64,000 bases of DNA from Prosthecobacter sp. (lineage in GTDB: Bacteria > Verrucomicrobiota > Verrucomicrobiia > Verrucomicrobiales > Verrucomicrobiaceae): positions 186,001 to 250,000 of the forward strand of contig NZ_JAXMIH010000005.1 in assembly GCF_034366625.1 (NCBI RefSeq), written 5' to 3'. Of the stretch, positions 41,716-51,155 are shown in pieces (the stretch's first letter is position 1; every line of letters begins with the position of its first letter). The notes under the pieces are model-generated. The model saw nothing but the letters and a program-made list of their open reading frames with translations, had not been told where the DNA came from and made no database searches. A program made the translations under genes and the position numbers.

Positions 41716-44058
41716 ATGTCTCCCGACGAACAACCCACCATCCCGACCGCGCGGCCGAACAGCTCGCACCCATCGTCATCCGGCATGTGGCAGGCGCCGG
41801 AGGTGGAGGAATTGCAGGCCATGCTGCCGCAGTACGAGATCATCGAGATTCTCGGTCGTGGCGGCATGGGCGCGGTGTACAAGGCGCGGCAGAAGTCGCT
41901 GAAGCGGCTGGTGGCGATCAAGATCCTGCCGCTGGGCGCGGCGGATGATGAGATGCAGTTCATCGAGCGCTTCCAGAACGAGGCGCAGACGATGGCGGCG
42001 ATGAACCACCCAGCCATCGTGAGCGTGTATGACTTTGGCGAGACGCCGGACGGCCTGCTCTACTTCATCATGGAGTTCGTCGATGGCACGGACGTGCAGA
42101 AGATGATCCGCGCCAGCGGGAAACTCTCCGGTGACTATGCGCTGGCCATCACCGCGCACGTTTGCGATGCCCTGCACTACGCGCATTCGCGTGGCGTCAT
42201 CCACCGCGACATCAAACCCGCGAACATCCTCATCGATCAGGAAGGACACGTCAAAGTGGCGGACTTCGGCCTGGCGAAGATGCATGATCCCTCGCAGACC
42301 AGCGGCCTCACGCGCACGAACATGGCGATGGGCACGCCCGATTACATCGCGCCCGAGGTGCTCTCGCCCGGTACGGTGGTGGATCATCGCGCGGACATTT
42401 ATGCAGTGGGCGTGATGCTCTATCAGATGCTCACCGGCGAGGTGCCGCGCGGCATGTTCAAGCTGCCCTCCAAGAAAGGCATCGACAGTGATCCGCGCTT
42501 TGACGCGATCATTGGCAAGGCGATGGAGACCGATCGCGAGGAGCGCTACCAGAGCGCGATGGATGTGCGCCGCGCGCTTGATGTGATCCTGACAACGCCA
42601 CAATCAAAGGACGACGGGTCAGGCGTGGTGTCGGTGCAGGAGCTTCCGTCCCGCCCTGCGAAGCCGGTGGCCAGAGGGCCTGGACAACCGGGCACAGGGA
42701 GCCGCTCGGTGGCGGCGCAGCCAGCCGGTGCTCACGCCAAAGTCGTGCGTGCAAAGAAACCCGCCAGTCCGTGGCTCACCATTGGCGGCATCGTCGCGGT
42801 GATCGCCATCGCGGCAGTGATCATGTCGGGGATGCGTGGCAAATCGCCCGCTACGAAAAGTGTGACCGCGCAGGCGGCATCCCAACCACCGGGCCAGTCA
42901 TCTTCCGCCAAAGGCCGCACCATGGATCTCCTCGCGCTGGTGGATGTAAAGCGCGACGCACTCGTGGGTGAATGGACGCGCACCGCCAGCACGGTCTCGG
43001 TCGCGCGCCCGACGGGCGCGTCAGTGCTGCAACTGCCCTATCAAGTGCCGGAGGAATACGACTTCGAGATGGAATTCACGCCCGACGATGCCGGAGCGAA
43101 CGTGAACCAGTATCTCTCCGCAGCCGGGCACTCGTTTGCCTGGAAACTCAATGCCCACAGCCGGACTCCGCCGCTTTACGGTCTCGATCTGCTCGATGGC
43201 AAGTTCTGCAGCCAGTTCGACGAGGCCGCCGTTCGAACCAGCACCGCCATCGAGCCCGGCCGCCGTTACCGCTCGACCGTTGAAGTGCGGCGCGACGGCC
43301 TGCGCGCTTTGCTGGATGGCAAAGAGCTGCTGAAATGGACCGGCGACTTCAAGCGCCTGAGCATGGAGGCCATCATGCGTCTGCGCGACGAGCAGCATCT
43401 CGGCATTGGCTCGTGGAATCGCGCCGTCACCTTCCACAAGATCGAGGTGCGCGAAGTCACCGGCACGGGAAAGATCGAAGGCAGCGCAACGGTCGCCGCG
43501 ACAGAAGCTCTGTTCGACGGCCGCACTTTCACCGGATGGAAGACCACCAACGACTCCGCGCCCGAGGCGAGCTGGCGCGTGGAGGCGGGCACGCTGCTGA
43601 GTTCCACCAAGTCCGTGCTGCGCACCATCGAGGAACTGGGCGACTGCGAACTCGACTTCGAATGGCGTGTCGGAGCGGGTGGGAATGGTGGTGTCTTTTA
43701 TCATGTGGTCGGTGATCCCCTGGCCGCACCCGAAATGCAACTGTGCGACCCGGCATTTTCTGGAAATACCCCCTCAGGAGGTCTCTTCGCCGTGGTGCAG
43801 CCACTGACAGATGCCTCCAAGCCACTCGGCGAATGGAACACGGCACGCCTCGTGATCAGCGGTTCACACCGCGAGCACTGGATCAACGGCCAGAAAGTCT
43901 GCGCCTACGACGCATCTGACGCCGGCTTCCTCGCCACGCTGGGCGCATCCAAGTTTGCCGGCAAGCCGCAGTTTGGCACGGGCGTCCGTGGTGCGCTCGC
44001 GCTGCAAAACAACGGCGGCGAAGTCGCCTACCGCAATCTGCGCATCCAGAGGCGCTGA
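41716..44058 (+). CDS. Transmembrane Ser/Thr kinase with extracytoplasmic DUF1080-type sensor domains
   Basis: The 780-residue protein has an N-terminal eukaryotic-like kinase: glycine loop LGRGGMGAVY (46-55), VAIK Lys at 69, HRDIKPAN (163-170), DFG at 183-185 and a PEV activation segment, giving a complete active site. A Pro/Ala linker leads to a helix WLTIGGIVAVIAIAAVIMSG (about 345-368). The outside part has a jelly-roll segment (about 390-580) followed by a DUF1080/3-keto-disaccharide-hydrolase domain (LFDGRTFTGWK, GGNGGVFYHVVG, EWNTARLVISG). ATG at 41716 is chosen; the frame extends to 41596 inside the previous gene. It could sense a sugar outside and phosphorylate cytoplasmic targets. 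Confidence 0.9.
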   Translation: MSPDEQPTIPTARPNSSHPSSSGMWQAPEVEELQAMLPQYEIIEILGRGGMGAVYKARQKSLKRLVAIKILPLGAADDEMQFIERFQNEAQTMAAMNHPAIVSVYDFGETPDGLLYFIMEFVDGTDVQKMIRASGKLSGDYALAITAHVCDALHYAHSRGVIHRDIKPANILIDQEGHVKVADFGLAKMHDPSQTSGLTRTNMAMGTPDYIAPEVLSPGTVVDHRADIYAVGVMLYQMLTGEVPRGMFKLPSKKGIDSDPRFDAIIGKAMETDREERYQSAMDVRRALDVILTTPQSKDDGSGVVSVQELPSRPAKPVARGPGQPGTGSRSVAAQPAGAHAKVVRAKKPASPWLTIGGIVAVIAIAAVIMSGMRGKSPATKSVTAQAASQPPGQSSSAKGRTMDLLALVDVKRDALVGEWTRTASTVSVARPTGASVLQLPYQVPEEYDFEMEFTPDDAGANVNQYLSAAGHSFAWKLNAHSRTPPLYGLDLLDGKFCSQFDEAAVRTSTAIEPGRRYRSTVEVRRDGLRALLDGKELLKWTGDFKRLSMEAIMRLRDEQHLGIGSWNRAVTFHKIEVREVTGTGKIEGSATVAATEALFDGRTFTGWKTTNDSAPEASWRVEAGTLLSSTKSVLRTIEELGDCELDFEWRVGAGGNGGVFYHVVGDPLAAPEMQLCDPAFSGNTPSGGLFAVVQPLTDASKPLGEWNTARLVISGSHREHWINGQKVCAYDASDAGFLATLGASKFAGKPQFGTGVRGALALQNNGGEVAYRNLRIQRR

Positions 44059-44237
44059 AGAGCACGGCTGCCCGTGGCAGGATGCTCTGTTTCGAAACGC
44101 TGCATTTTTGCCACAAATATACGGAGTGACGGTTACATGATTGCCGTTGCGCCGATCAACGCCATCCCCACTTCAGTAAATGCATCATGTCCCTGAGTTC
44201 CGGCGTTGTAGTCGCTGGCTGAAGATGCCGTGACACC

Positions 44238-46463
44238 ATGAAGACACTCTCACTGCTCTTGCTCGGTCTGATTGGTGCAACGTTTGCCAGCGCGGATGAC
44301 TGGCCGCAGTGGCGGGGGGCGCAACGTGATGGGGTGTGGCGGGAGACGGGAATCGTGGAGCGCATTCCTGACGCTGGGCTTGCAGTGAAGTGGCAGGTGA
44401 AGGTGGGCAATGGCTACTCCGCGCCGAGCGTTGCGCAGGGGCGCGTGTTCATCACGGATCGGGTGTTTGATCCTGAACTGGAGCGCGTGCTCTGCTTGGA
44501 TGAAGCGACGGGAAAGCAGCTCTGGATGCACAGCTACAGCGTCGATTACAAGGACATGGAATATAGCAACGGTCCGCGTGCCGCGCCGACGGTGCAGGAT
44601 GGCAAGGTCTATACGCTGGGCACTCGCGGGCATCTGTTTTGTCTCGATGCGGCAACGGGCGCGGTGGTGTGGAGCAAGGTGCTGGAGAAGGATTTCAACG
44701 CGCCAGTTCCGACTTATGGCGTGAGCGCCGCGCCGTTGGTGGTGGGCGATCTGCTCATCGTGTGCGCGGGCGGTGCGCCGGAGGCGAGCGTAGTGGCGCT
44801 GGATCGCAAGACGGGCGAGCTGCGCTGGAAGGCGCTGCCGGATCGCGTGGCTTACAGCGCGCCCATCGTGATCAAAGCAGGCGGCTGCGAGCAGCTCATC
44901 GTGTGGACGGCGGACTCGATCACGAGCTTCGATGCACCGAGCGGCAAGGTTCACTGGCAGGTGGAATGGAAGGCGACGTTTTCTCCCGCGCAGATGGTCG
45001 CGACGCCCGTGTGGCACAACGACCTGCTGTTCTGCATGGGCGCGTGGGGTCGCGGCTCGAAGATGCTCAAGCTCGATGCAACGAAGCCTGCGGCATCGGT
45101 GCTGTGGGAGACGCGAAAAGATCCCACCACCACCCATACGACGCCGTTGTTCCAGAACGACGGACACATTTACGCGATCCTCGGCGACGGCAGCCTGGCG
45201 TGTCTCGATCCGGCGACTGGCAACAAAGTGTGGTCCACGCAGGAGCCGACGGGCAAACGCATGGGCAACGCGCATCTGGTGCGCAACGGTGATCGTGTTT
45301 TTCTCTTCAATCACAGCGGTCATCTCATTCTCGCGCGGCTCACGCCGAAGGGCTACGAGGAACGCGGGCGATGTCTGCTCGTGGAGCCGACCGCCGGTTA
45401 TCGAGCGCAGGGAGCGCTGACGTGGGCGCATCCGGCATACGCGAACAAGTGTGTCTTCGCGCGCAATGATCGCGAACTGGTGTGCGTGTCGCTCGCCGCC
45501 GATCAAAACGCAGCGATTGCGGCAGCGCAGCCGTCCGTGAAGTCGCGCACGCCAGCGGGCTTCTCCACCGGTTGTGTGACGGTTGCGTTTTCATCGGATG
45601 GCAAAGCACTCGCTGCGGGCGGCAGTTGGGCCGAGGGCACCAAGGCCATCGAACTCGCGACGGGAAAGGCATTGCCCGCACCGCCGCCGCTCAAGGATTT
45701 CCTCTGCTCCGTCACTTACTCACCCGATGGCAGATGGCTCGTCGCCGCAGGCGGCAGCGAATTCACTCCCGCGCGCAACGGCGGCAAGACCACCGGCCAG
45801 ATCAAGCTTTTCGACATCGCTGCTGGCAAAGAACACGGCGAACTCAAAGGCCACACGGACAAGGTCTTCACCGCCGCGTTCGCGCCTGACAGCAAGACCC
45901 TCGCGACCGGTGCTGCCGACAACACCGTGCGGCTCTGGGACATCGCGACGATGAAGGAGCGCCTTGTTTTGCAAGGCCACACCGGAGCTGTGATGTCCGT
46001 CGCGTTTTCACCCGATGGCAAGACGCTGGCATCCTCGAGCGCGGATCACACGGTGAAGCTGTGGGACACATCAAACGGCAAACAGCTCGCCACGCTCAAA
46101 GGCCACGAAGACGAAGTCCGCGCCGTCGCCTTCGCGCCCGATGGCAAAACCCTCGCCACCGGCAGCACCGACAAAACCGTGCGCTTGTGGGATGCGGCCA
46201 CGCAAAAAGAACGCGCCGAGCTGCGAGGTCATCGCGGCAGCATCAACGGCCTCGCCTTCTCACCCGATGGCAAGACCCTGGCCACCGGCAGCTCTGACGA
46301 AACCATCAAGCTCTGGGATGTCGCCAACGCGAAGGAACAAGCAACTCTGCGCGGCCATCGCAGCAGCGTCACCGCCATCGCCTTCTCGCTTGATGCACGC
46401 ACGCTCGCCAGCGCCGGCATGGATGATGCCGTGCGGCTTTGGGATCTGACTCGGGACAAATAG
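44238..46463 (+). CDS. Two-propeller secreted protein, PQQ-like then WD40
   Basis: The 741-residue product has a signal peptide (about 1-19) followed by DWPQWRGAQRDG and PQQ_2/BamB-like blades (residues about 20-405). From about 430 the blades switch to WD40, with at least seven repeats of the FSPDGKTLA...LWD kind through to the end (KLFDIAAGKEHGELKGHTDKVF in spirit). The two folds are joined without a linker domain. A scaffold or recognition role is likely; no catalytic centre is seen. The leader gap (44059-44237) has one weak GAGCA/TGCTC stem and nothing else I can support. Confidence 0.85.
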   Translation: MKTLSLLLLGLIGATFASADDWPQWRGAQRDGVWRETGIVERIPDAGLAVKWQVKVGNGYSAPSVAQGRVFITDRVFDPELERVLCLDEATGKQLWMHSYSVDYKDMEYSNGPRAAPTVQDGKVYTLGTRGHLFCLDAATGAVVWSKVLEKDFNAPVPTYGVSAAPLVVGDLLIVCAGGAPEASVVALDRKTGELRWKALPDRVAYSAPIVIKAGGCEQLIVWTADSITSFDAPSGKVHWQVEWKATFSPAQMVATPVWHNDLLFCMGAWGRGSKMLKLDATKPAASVLWETRKDPTTTHTTPLFQNDGHIYAILGDGSLACLDPATGNKVWSTQEPTGKRMGNAHLVRNGDRVFLFNHSGHLILARLTPKGYEERGRCLLVEPTAGYRAQGALTWAHPAYANKCVFARNDRELVCVSLAADQNAAIAAAQPSVKSRTPAGFSTGCVTVAFSSDGKALAAGGSWAEGTKAIELATGKALPAPPPLKDFLCSVTYSPDGRWLVAAGGSEFTPARNGGKTTGQIKLFDIAAGKEHGELKGHTDKVFTAAFAPDSKTLATGAADNTVRLWDIATMKERLVLQGHTGAVMSVAFSPDGKTLASSSADHTVKLWDTSNGKQLATLKGHEDEVRAVAFAPDGKTLATGSTDKTVRLWDAATQKERAELRGHRGSINGLAFSPDGKTLATGSSDETIKLWDVANAKEQATLRGHRSSVTAIAFSLDARTLASAGMDDAVRLWDLTRDK

Positions 46464-46553
46464 ATTTCGCACACCATGCTCTTTTCATTCGCCGCAGATC
46501 GAGGAAGCGAGCGTTAAATCGCCACCAAACCCGTTTAACCATCACCAACACCC

Positions 46554-48362
46554 ATGAACACACACACGCCCCTCCGCCTTCTCATCACCTGCTGCCTCAC
46601 ACTCTCCGCGCTCGCCGCCGACTGGCCGCAGTGGCGTGGACCGAACCGCGACGGCTGCAGCACCGAGACCGGGCTGCTCAAGCAATGGCCCGACGGCGGG
46701 CCGAAGGTCGTCTGGCAGGTGGACTCCGTCGGTGTCGGCTATTCATCGGTCGCCATCAAGGGCGACCGCATCTTCACACAGGGCGATCTCGACGGCGTCG
46801 AGCACATCATGTGCCTCAACGCGAAGGACGGCTCCACCATTTGGGCCGTGCAGCCTGAACCGGTCAAGCAAGCACTCGCCGACAAGCTGGCGGAGCTGAA
46901 AGCGACGATGGACCGTGACAGCGACGGCACGGTGGACGAGGTCGAGGCGCTGACGCGGCTCAGGTCGGACTACTACACCTATGAAAAGCCGGCCGACGGC
47001 GACGTGCAGGCGATTGCGACGGCGCGCGCAGATCGCATGTTCAAGAAGCTCGACAAGGATGCCGACGGCATTCTCAGCGCCGGCGAAGCGGGTGTGGTGT
47101 TGCGCGACATGCTCGGCAAGATGGATGCACCCACGCCCGGCACCGACCCGGCCGCGATGGCGCAGCAGCGCACGGAGGTGTTGATGAAGGCCGCCGACAA
47201 GGATGCCGATGGCAAGCTCAGCGCCGCCGAACGGCGCGGCACGGCAATCGACAACTGGCCCAAGCGCGTGGACAGCGACAAGGACGACATATTTTCGCGT
47301 GAAGAAATCGAAGCCCACGTGAAGAGGGTCGAACCGGGCTACGACGGTGCGGTATCGCGCGTGGAAGCCATCGCCTTCTTCTCCACCAAACAACCCGGCG
47401 GTGACGGCATTCTCAGCGACATCGAACTGCGCGGTTACTACGGCGGTTATCGCAACAACCAGGGCGACGGCCCGCGCGGCACACCCGCGCTCGACGGCGA
47501 CAAGCTCTATACTGAAGGCGGCAATGGGGACGTGACCTGCCTCGACGCCGCGACCGGCAAGACGCTGTGGAACGTCAATCTTGTCACCGACCTCGGCGGT
47601 GGCCGGCCCGGCTGGGGCTACAGCGAATCGCCGCTCCTCTACAATGACTGGGTCATCGTCACGCCCGGTGGCAAACAAGGCACCGTCGCCGCGCTCGACA
47701 AAAACACCGGCAAAGTGGTGTGGCGTTCGACCGACGTTGTTGAAGGCGCGCAATATTCCTCGCCCATCATCGCCACGCTCGGTGGCGTGAAGCAGATCGT
47801 GCAGTTCACCAACAAGACTGTCTTCGGCATTGACGCCAGCAACGGTAAATTTTTGTGGAACTACAGCAACGCCAGCAACGGCACCGCCAACTGCACCACG
47901 CCTGTCGCGTTCAGCGATCACGTCTTCGCCTCCAGCGCCTACGGCACCGGCGGCGGGCTGGTGAAAATTTCGCCGAGCGAAGCGGGGCAGAAGGCCGACG
48001 AAGTTTACTTCGAGAACAAGATGGCCAACCACCACGGCGGCATCGTGCGCGTGGGCGACTTCATGTATGGCTTCGGCAACGGCGGGCTGATCTGCATGGA
48101 TTTCCTCACCGGCAAGATCGCGTGGACCGACCGCAGCGTCGGCAAAGGCTCGCTCACTTACGCCGACGGCATGCTCTACCTGCTCGGCGAAAGTCACCAG
48201 ATGGCGCTGGCCGAAGCGACGCCCGAAGCCTATCGCGAGCACGGGCGTTTCAATCTCGAAAAGTTCGGCCGCCCAAGCTGGGCGCACCCGGTGGTCGCCG
48301 GCGGCCGGCTTTACATCCGCAACCAGCACCGGCTGACGTGCCATGACATCAAGGCGCAATAG
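46554..48362 (+). CDS. PQQ-type propeller with inserted EF-hand calcium motifs
   Basis: The 602-residue secreted protein begins with a signal peptide (about 1-22) and ADWPQWRGPNRDG. Three canonical EF-loop sequences follow at residues 120-131 (DRDSDGTVDEVE), 167-178 (DKDADGILSAGE) and 215-226 (DKDADGKLSAAE), with a further near-match at 240-251 and two degenerate ones near 260-291. They interrupt the PQQ blades between about 100 and 295; from about 300 the propeller resumes (GTPALDGDKLYTEGGNG) to the end. It would bind calcium in the periplasm or outside. The same gene family repeats the WPQWRGPNRDG start seen at 44238. Confidence 0.9.
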   Translation: MNTHTPLRLLITCCLTLSALAADWPQWRGPNRDGCSTETGLLKQWPDGGPKVVWQVDSVGVGYSSVAIKGDRIFTQGDLDGVEHIMCLNAKDGSTIWAVQPEPVKQALADKLAELKATMDRDSDGTVDEVEALTRLRSDYYTYEKPADGDVQAIATARADRMFKKLDKDADGILSAGEAGVVLRDMLGKMDAPTPGTDPAAMAQQRTEVLMKAADKDADGKLSAAERRGTAIDNWPKRVDSDKDDIFSREEIEAHVKRVEPGYDGAVSRVEAIAFFSTKQPGGDGILSDIELRGYYGGYRNNQGDGPRGTPALDGDKLYTEGGNGDVTCLDAATGKTLWNVNLVTDLGGGRPGWGYSESPLLYNDWVIVTPGGKQGTVAALDKNTGKVVWRSTDVVEGAQYSSPIIATLGGVKQIVQFTNKTVFGIDASNGKFLWNYSNASNGTANCTTPVAFSDHVFASSAYGTGGGLVKISPSEAGQKADEVYFENKMANHHGGIVRVGDFMYGFGNGGLICMDFLTGKIAWTDRSVGKGSLTYADGMLYLLGESHQMALAEATPEAYREHGRFNLEKFGRPSWAHPVVAGGRLYIRNQHRLTCHDIKAQ

Positions 48363-48393
48363 AGAGAATTGGATGAAAACCCAGCAGTGATCG

Positions 48394-48765
48394 TCATTGC
48401 TTGGGCAAGCGATGCCCGATCATGAGGCGATGGCCGTCTGAGGTTCGTAGAGCGAACTCACGCATCATCCAGGGCTTGTCCTCAATTTCGGTGAGAACAT
48501 CGGCGCCTTTGGCTTTGAGATCGTGGTAGTAGCTGTCGGCGTCGGCCACCACGAGATAGGCGAAGTAGTTGTGGCAGCCCAGTTCGCCTGGAGGCATGTC
48601 GTTCGGGCACTCACCCAGCATGATCATGCAATGGTCCTTCTCGACGAAGATCCAGCCCGGCGGTTCGGCAGCCACGCGAAAGCCGAGCATCTGCACATAG
48701 AAATCCGCCGACTTGCGCGCATCGTGAACCGCGAGGACGTAATGGTTTTGCAGAATCGGTGACAT
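48394..48765 (-). CDS. VOC-fold (glyoxalase/bleomycin-resistance-like) protein
   Basis: The 123-residue cytoplasmic protein has two betaalphabetabetabeta units with VLAVHDARKSADFYVQMLGF, IFVEKDHCMIMLGE, CHNYFAYLVVADADSYY and REFALRTSDGHRLMIGH, the last giving the second metal-side region. VOC members bind metals and include glyoxalases, dioxygenases and resistance proteins; the substrate is unknown. It lies next to the ICMT-like gene on the same strand. Confidence 0.85.
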   Translation of the reverse strand: MSPILQNHYVLAVHDARKSADFYVQMLGFRVAAEPPGWIFVEKDHCMIMLGECPNDMPPGELGCHNYFAYLVVADADSYYHDLKAKGADVLTEIEDKPWMMREFALRTSDGHRLMIGHRLPKQ

Positions 48766-48780
48766 GTCAGCGTGGCGCGG

Positions 48781-49374
48781 TCAGCGTGACTTCAATTTGG
48801 GGATCAGCCTGCCCGTCCTCTGGCAATACTGTTCATACTCGCTGCCAAACTCCTCCAGCATCATCCGCTCCTCCGTCTTCACCCGCAGAAAATAGAGCGC
48901 CGCGAATGGCAGCAGGCCCGAGAAACCCGCCACATAGTTCGGCAGGATCATCGCCTGCGCGGTCACCAGCAGCCAGAGCGACGAATACATCGGATGTCGC
49001 ACGTGCCGGTAGATGCCCTCAGTCACCAGCCGGTGATCTTCCCGAATCTCCAGCGTTGGCGACCAGTTGCCACCGAGATCCCGGTGCGACTTCCAGAACA
49101 CCCAATCTCCAGCCACCAGCAGGACGACGCCCGTCACGCCCACCCACAACGGGATGGCGTAGTCGGCGAAGGAAAGCAGCGGCGTGAACACATAAAACAG
49201 CGGAACCAGGAATCCGCCGCCGCCCACCGTCAAAAACAGCGCGGTGTCAGCCCTGTTCTTGCGGTCCGAGCGAATCTTGAGCCGCTGATGATTCTTGATG
49301 TGCGGCGCGCGGATGACGAAATTGGCGAGCCAATATCCCAGGAAGTAAACGAGCTTGGCAGTGAACGGTTCCAT
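48781..49374 (-). CDS. Isoprenylcysteine carboxyl methyltransferase-family membrane protein
   Basis: The 197-residue protein has about five hydrophobic helices and the family motif GIYRHVRHPMYSSLW followed by ERMMLEEFGSEYEQYCQRTGRLIP, with the RHP..Y and EE-type residues that bind SAM in ICMT/PEMT-type methyltransferases. The bacterial targets are mostly unknown (isoprenoid, lipid or small molecule). It is 15 bases from the VOC gene, same strand. The 207-base gap to the ECF sigma gene has a GCCGTTG/CAACGGC stem-loop (49479-49498). Confidence 0.85.
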   Translation of the reverse strand: MEPFTAKLVYFLGYWLANFVIRAPHIKNHQRLKIRSDRKNRADTALFLTVGGGGFLVPLFYVFTPLLSFADYAIPLWVGVTGVVLLVAGDWVFWKSHRDLGGNWSPTLEIREDHRLVTEGIYRHVRHPMYSSLWLLVTAQAMILPNYVAGFSGLLPFAALYFLRVKTEERMMLEEFGSEYEQYCQRTGRLIPKLKSR

Positions 49375-49557
49375 GCGGCCTAAAATCTTGGCAGGGACAA
49401 ATGGAATGGCAACAATTTAACGCCCGACCACCAGCCACATCGGCCTCCAGACTCATGCGTGCCTGCACCGATGACCGGGCCGTTGCTTCTTCAACGGCAG
49501 GTTTCTCATGACGTTCGGAAAATAGTTCGTTAAATCCGCAAGCTGTCGGCAGCGATA

Positions 49558-49576
49558 GAGTGACGACGTATCACTC
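49558..49576. promoter_or_regulatory. Inverted repeat just upstream of ECF sigma gene
   Basis: GAGTGA and TCACTC (49558-49563 and 49571-49576) form a perfect 6-base inverted repeat around 7 bases, ending 5 bases before the sigma-factor ATG. It could be an operator or an mRNA hairpin masking the start. Only its position supports this. Confidence 0.3.
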
Positions 49577-49581
49577 CGATC

Positions 49582-50133
49582 ATGGAAGCCGACAATGCCA
49601 CCGCAACATCGCACGACCCGAACGAGGGGTTTCTGCGGTTGTGGACGCATCATGAACCTGAGTTACGTGCGTTTGTGCGCGCTTGCCTGCCGCGTGCGGC
49701 GGAGGTGGATGAGGTGATGCAGGATGTGAGTCTGGCTGCATGGCGGAAATTTTCCGCGCTCACGGATCACACGCAGTTTCCGCGCTGGGCCTGTTTGATT
49801 GCCCGCTACGAGATTCTGTTGGCCCGCCGCCGCCATGCGCGCGACCGGCTGGTGCTGGATGAGGACATCATGGAGAAGCTCGCCGAGGAAGGCGCGGAGG
49901 AAATGTCGGTGCGCCATCAGCAGCTCAATGCCTTGGATGAATGCGTCGCGAAGCTTCCGCGCGAGCGCCGTGAACTGGCGCTGGCGGCCTATGCGCCGGA
50001 GACTTCGATGAAGAAACTCGCGGCGCAGTTGGGCCGCACGGAAGGCTCACTCTATCAATGGCTCGCCCGCATCCGGCAGGAACTGCTGCGGTGCGTCGAG
50101 CGCACCCTCGCGCAGGAGGCGCACACATCATGA
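49582..50133 (+). CDS. ECF-family RNA polymerase sigma factor
   Basis: The 183-residue protein has sigma region 2 (ELRAFVRACLPRAAEVDEVMQDVSLAAWRKFSAL, with FPRWACLIARYEILLARRRHARDR) and region 4 (DECVAKLPRERRELALAAYAPETSMKKLAAQLGRTEGSLYQWLARIRQEL). This is the planctomycete/verrucomicrobial type often called sigma-70 Rhodopirellula/Verrucomicrobium family. It directs polymerase to a regulon in response to an envelope signal. Its stop overlaps the next gene's start (ATGA), so it is translationally coupled to the likely anti-sigma factor. Confidence 0.9.
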   Translation: MEADNATATSHDPNEGFLRLWTHHEPELRAFVRACLPRAAEVDEVMQDVSLAAWRKFSALTDHTQFPRWACLIARYEILLARRRHARDRLVLDEDIMEKLAEEGAEEMSVRHQQLNALDECVAKLPRERRELALAAYAPETSMKKLAAQLGRTEGSLYQWLARIRQELLRCVERTLAQEAHTS

Positions 50134-51122
50134 CTCAGGACGAACTCGATCTGCTCCACGGCTATCTCAATGGCACCCTCGGCGAGGCGGACTTCGCTCG
50201 ATTGCAATCCCTCCTCCGTGAAAACGCGGAGGCCAGGCGGATGCTTCGCGATCTCTCCACCGTGGACGCAAAGTTGCAGGAACTCGCCGCCGTCAATCCC
50301 GCGACCTTGCGACTGCTGGCAGCACCTGTCGCCCGCCCGATGCAAATTGGTCATCGCTCGACATGGCTTTCATGGCGTCCGCTCACTGCTGCGGCAGCGG
50401 GATTGGTCATCGGGTTGTTTAGCGCGACGTTTGTTTGGGCCGTGACTTCGCCGCGCTTGATGGCGACGGCTTCGCGGGTGTTTGCGCTGGTGGATGGGAG
50501 TTTTGAAAAGCAGCCTGGGCATGTAGCGGCGGGATTTCCACTCGAAGCCGGTGTTTGGAGCGGCGATGAAGCTGAAATTGTCAGCAGCGCTGGCGGGAAG
50601 AACATGGAGGGGCGGCAAGTGCTGCGCTTCATTCGCGCGGGCGGCGAGGCAACCACTCCGAACAGTCCAGCGGGGGCATGCGATGTCTATCAGATCGTGG
50701 ACCTGCGGCCTTTGCGCAGCAAACTGAAAGCCGCGGGTGAATCGATGCTGGAGTTGTCGGTGGAATTCCTCGACGCGCGAACGGTGCCGGGCACACCAGT
50801 GGTCTTTGCCTGCCACATCTATCTTTTCGAAGGTTCGGCGGAGTCTTTGCACACCGCGTGGCCGCCGACGGCGCGCGACACACTCGGTGTTGGTGCCAAC
50901 TATATCCTCAGCAGCGGCGGCGCTGATGCCGGAGCATGGCGCAAGGTCACAGCGCGATGTGTGTTGACGCCCCAGGTTGACCTCGCGGTGGTGAAACTCA
51001 GCGCAGGGCGCGGCGACCGGCTCGACGGCCCGGTGCCTGAACTGGGCAGCCAATTCGCCGATGATGTTAATCTCATCCTCAAGACCCAGCCGGTGCTGCC
51101 CGTGCGCATTGTCCAACATTGA
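50130..51122 (+). CDS. Probable membrane anti-sigma factor with extracytoplasmic domain
   Basis: The 330-residue protein has an N-terminal helical anti-sigma-type region (MTQDELDLLHGYLNGTLGEA, LQSLLRENAEARRMLRDLSTVD), one membrane helix near residues 90-110 (AAAAGLVIGLFSATFVWAV) and an outer beta-rich domain of about 210 residues (GGKNMEGRQVLRFIRAG, CDVYQIVDLRPL), reminiscent of LamG/FecR-type sensors. Position right after the sigma gene with a 4-base overlap supports the role. ATG at 50130 is chosen; the frame extends to 50058 inside the sigma gene. The signal is unknown. Confidence 0.8.
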   Translation: MTQDELDLLHGYLNGTLGEADFARLQSLLRENAEARRMLRDLSTVDAKLQELAAVNPATLRLLAAPVARPMQIGHRSTWLSWRPLTAAAAGLVIGLFSATFVWAVTSPRLMATASRVFALVDGSFEKQPGHVAAGFPLEAGVWSGDEAEIVSSAGGKNMEGRQVLRFIRAGGEATTPNSPAGACDVYQIVDLRPLRSKLKAAGESMLELSVEFLDARTVPGTPVVFACHIYLFEGSAESLHTAWPPTARDTLGVGANYILSSGGADAGAWRKVTARCVLTPQVDLAVVKLSAGRGDRLDGPVPELGSQFADDVNLILKTQPVLPVRIVQH

Positions 51123-51155
51123 GACCGCGCCGATCTCAACCACTTCCCAATTCCC

